From assembly GCA_964447205.1 (NCBI GenBank), contig CAYUSB010000026.1, positions 53,074 through 117,073 on the forward strand: a stretch of 64,000 bases of DNA, written 5' to 3'. This stretch comes from JAEUKH01 sp964447205. Lineage in GTDB: Bacteria > Myxococcota_A > Polyangia > Polyangiales > Ga0077539. Each line of letters begins with the position of its first letter. Position 1 is the first letter of the stretch. Below the pieces are notes generated by a model, which saw only the letters and a list, made by a program, of their open reading frames with translations, was not told the origin of the DNA and ran no database searches. The position numbers and the translations under genes were made by a program. Shown in pieces: positions 63,788 to 64,000 of this stretch.

Positions 63788-63946
63788 AAACCACGTCCAG
63801 TTCGGGATCCGTAGTTTTCGCCGCAGATCCGCGGCGCGCTGCGGCGTCAGCCCTCCTCGCCGGGCATACAGCCCGCCTTCGTCGGCCTTCCTTGCGGCGC
63901 TTGCGTCTCCTTGCGAAAACCACGAATCCCAAACTGGCCGTGGTTT
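63788..63946. repeat. 159-bp element with 34-bp terminal inverted repeats
   Basis: Left arm 63788..63821 (begins AAACCACGTCCAG) and right arm 63913..63946 (ends CTGGCCGTGGTTT) match in inverted orientation at 30 of 34 positions. The 91-bp inner part itself holds a smaller GC-rich hairpin (CGGGCATACAGCCCG at about 63861..63875). No ORF is inside and no coding gene follows to the window end. It differs in sequence from the elements at 59152 and 61307. It lies 48 bp after the transpeptidase gene and could terminate its transcription or be a MITE. Confidence 0.8.
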
Positions 63947-64000
63947 ACCGCTGTCAACTTAGCGATTCAGCCTGCCCGGCCTCCCGCCAAACTCCGACAA

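Overview
The window is very GC-rich; one line counted inside the gene at 29623..35454 (32161..32220) is 49/60 G+C. It comes from a bacterium with several signs of the Myxococcota (deltaproteobacterial, Polyangia-like): soluble eukaryote-like Ser/Thr kinases, one with an HRDFSPSN catalytic loop, PEGA and TPR proteins, lipoproteins with Pro/Asp repeats, thrombospondin-3 plus VWA surface proteins, and an rpoN-hpf-ptsN block. The phylum is an inference from gene style; no rRNA or tRNA gene was seen. A run of 100 N (28417..28516) marks a scaffold join, so synteny across it is not proven.

Layout. 1..4238: an AddB-like C-terminus and an AddA-like helicase-nuclease (recombination repair). 4205..7112 (minus): FGE-sulfatase-domain lipoprotein, Ser/Thr kinase and a small exported protein, coupled by 4-bp overlaps. 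7181..9705: DsbD-N-like lipoprotein, a six-helix ion channel with an RCK domain and an odd selectivity filter, and a strikingly eukaryote-like cyclophilin.

9766..27167 is a phage-defence island: a BREX system on the minus strand (brxA, brxB, brxC, then pglX, pglZ, brxL). Three extra genes sit between pglX and pglZ: two different ABC/RecF-type ATPases and an HNH protein. The second ATPase and the HNH protein form a pair resembling Septu (PtuA/PtuB). Every junction from pglX to brxL is an overlap or a 2-bp gap, so the insert looks translationally built into the BREX operon. Two unrecognised genes (21105..22212) lie on the opposite strand between pglX and brxC. The specificity part of pglX has clearly lower GC than its surroundings.

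27367..36500: a UPF0104-type flippase-like membrane protein, the gap, a truncated gene, a DUF3943-like protein, and a 1943-residue fusion of a zinc metallopeptidase, TerB-like helical repeats, an SF1 helicase and a Vsr/MTES_1575-like nuclease, followed closely by a type I asparaginase. 36501..41290: RNase Y, 5-FCL, cytochrome c, CAP-domain protein, HU/IHF. 41421..42590: amidohydrolase. 42622..51892 is a long minus-strand run: murJ, engB, rhodanese, Ser/Thr kinase, PEGA protein, repeat lipoprotein, enolase, EamA transporter. 51974..57490: TPR-dynamin-like GTPase, rpoN, hpf, ptsN. 57590..63739: DUF6600-like lipoprotein, VWA/TSP3 lipoprotein flanked by two inverted copies of a palindromic ~145-bp element, an FHA-GGDEF cyclase and a minimal penicillin-binding transpeptidase. 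A second, unrelated inverted-repeat element lies at 63788..63946.
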